This document shows, piece after piece, positions 39,401 through 40,350 of a stretch of DNA of 40,350 nt; within the stretch, counting starts at the first letter, position 1; each line of letters opens with the position of its first letter. The notes under the pieces are model-generated. The model was not told the DNA's origin. It was given only the letters and a program-made list of their open reading frames with translations, and ran no database searches. A program made the position numbers and the translations under genes. Origin of the DNA: Lentzea indica (GTDB lineage: Bacteria > Actinomycetota > Actinomycetes > Mycobacteriales > Pseudonocardiaceae); assembly GCF_012184385.1 (NCBI RefSeq), contig NZ_VSRL01000060.1, positions 1 through 40,350 of the forward strand, given 5' to 3'.

Positions 39401-40350
39401 GTGCGGGACTACCACCGGATCGCCGACGCCGTGGCGGCCGACATCGCGGCCGGGCGGCTGCGGCCTGGCGAGCGACTGCCACCGCAACGCGTGTTCGCCC
39501 GGCGCCACCGCATCGCGAACTCGACGGCGGCGCGGGTGTACGGCGAGCTGGGGCGTCGCGGGCTCGTCATCGGCGAGGTCGGCCGTGGCACGTTCGTGCG
39601 GGCGCACGCGGCGGAACCCGCGCTGGTCGATCCCGGCGGCGCGCCGGTGGATCTGCAGCTGAACTTCCCGGTGCTGCCCGAGCAGGCGGCACTTCTCGCG
39701 AGCAGCCTGGCCACGATGCTGCGACCGGACGTGCTCGCGGACGCGTTGCGGGCGGGCGGCGTGACGGGCACCGCTCCTGCCCGAGCCGCCGCCGCGGACC
39801 TGTTGACGCGCAACGGATGGCGGCCGAAGCAGGACCAGATCCTTTTCACCGGCAACGGAAAGCAGTCGCTGGCGGCGACCATCGCGGCGGTGGTCCCGGT
39901 CGGCGGGCGGCTCGGAGTCGAGGAGCTCACCTATCCGGTCGTGCGGACCATCGCCACCCGGCTCGGGATCACAGCGGTGCCGTTGGAGATGGACGACCAG
40001 GGCGTGCTTCCCGACGCACTGCGCACGTCGGCGGTGCGCGCGGTCTACCTCCAGCCGGCCCTGCACAACCCGCTCGGCATCACGATGCCGGACGCGCGCC
40101 GCGCGGAAGTCGTTGCGGTGCTGGAGGAACTGGACCTGCCGCTGATCGAGGACGGCGTCTACACGTTCCTGTGCGACGAGCCTCCACTGGCCGCGCTCGC
40201 GCCGGACCGCACGGTGCTCGTCGACAGCCTGTCCAAGCGGATCGCGCCGGGACTGACCCTCGGTTTCGTGGTGCCGCCGGCCCGGCTCGCCGATCAGATC
40301 GCCACCGCCGTGCGTGGCGGTGGCTGGACGGCGCCGCGGTTCGCCGTGGA
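39401..40350 (+). CDS. MocR/PdxR-type GntR-aminotransferase regulator (partial)
   Basis: The gene starts at GTG 39401 and runs off the right edge (316 codons seen). The N-terminus is a GntR winged helix (about 1-70: YHRIADAVAADIAAGRLRPG, RHRIANSTAARVYGELGRRG, IGEVGRGTFVRAHA). It is followed by a fold-type I aminotransferase domain (ILFTGNGKQSLAATIAAVVP, YLQPALHNPLGITMPDARRA, EDGVYTFLCDE, and VDSLSKRIAPGLTLGFV with the PLP lysine). Such proteins are PLP-dependent regulators, often of neighbouring metabolic genes; the divergent hydrolase gene may be its target. The remaining ~100-150 residues are outside the window. Confidence 0.9.
   Translation, partial: MRDYHRIADAVAADIAAGRLRPGERLPPQRVFARRHRIANSTAARVYGELGRRGLVIGEVGRGTFVRAHAAEPALVDPGGAPVDLQLNFPVLPEQAALLASSLATMLRPDVLADALRAGGVTGTAPARAAAADLLTRNGWRPKQDQILFTGNGKQSLAATIAAVVPVGGRLGVEELTYPVVRTIATRLGITAVPLEMDDQGVLPDALRTSAVRAVYLQPALHNPLGITMPDARRAEVVAVLEELDLPLIEDGVYTFLCDEPPLAALAPDRTVLVDSLSKRIAPGLTLGFVVPPARLADQIATAVRGGGWTAPRFAV

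Overview
The window comes from a high-GC actinobacterium. Three things point to the Pseudonocardiales (Lentzea/Saccharothrix/Amycolatopsis-like; this is inference): the variable segment in the first 97 bases of the 16S rRNA, the sufR-B-D-C-S-U-T operon standing divergently from mptB with an ABC transporter and ctaA further on (the order I recall from Mycobacterium tuberculosis Rv1456c-Rv1466), and a complete conservon (cvnABCD). Most genes sit in tight operons with 4-bp ATGA or GTGA overlaps. I see no transposase, integrase or CRISPR array.

Layout. 1-380: 5' end of an rrn operon on the minus strand with its leader and promoter. 385-1850: a frameshifted F420-type nitroreductase gene, divergent from an FAD-dependent lycopene cyclase. 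2009-5777: an EAL-GGDEF protein, a YbdK-type carboxylate-amine ligase whose ribosome site lies in a long inverted repeat, and a DUF574 methyltransferase. 5774-8987: a three-gene minus-strand operon (class II terpene cyclase, cytochrome P450, UbiA prenyltransferase) that looks like a small terpenoid pathway. 9147-9557: an Hrp1-like CBS protein.

9607-10243 is the most unusual part. Five compact, structurally odd tRNA genes (read as Trp, Gly, Leu, Ala, Ile) lie almost end to end on the minus strand. They are preceded by a promoter, a well-started 29-codon ORF, and two hairpins with a mutually exclusive alternative pairing that ends in a T-tract terminator. This resembles an attenuator controlling a tRNA operon, and the short peptide is made largely of the five amino acids the tRNAs appear to serve.

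10314-16926: the SUF iron-sulfur assembly operon with its repressor SufR and a CAAC-N6-GTTG operator. 17008-19385: mptB (lipoglycan mannosyltransferase) coupled to a kinase-like gene. 19451-23109: a patatin-like lipase gene that seems split by a frameshift. 23090-25653: a DUF998 membrane protein and a transporter-glycosyltransferase fusion. 25831-28526: ABC transporter and ctaA. 28505-30695: ankyrin protein, GbsR/MarR-like regulator with two palindromic operators, and a divergent DinB-like protein. 30705-36244: a membrane protein with a duplicated PLD/DUF5919-like domain, then the conservon cvnABCD. 36578-38562: DUF485 protein and acetate/cation symporter. 38548-40350: alpha/beta hydrolase and a MocR-type regulator cut by the window edge.

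Functions are assigned from recognisable motifs and remembered families; no search was run.
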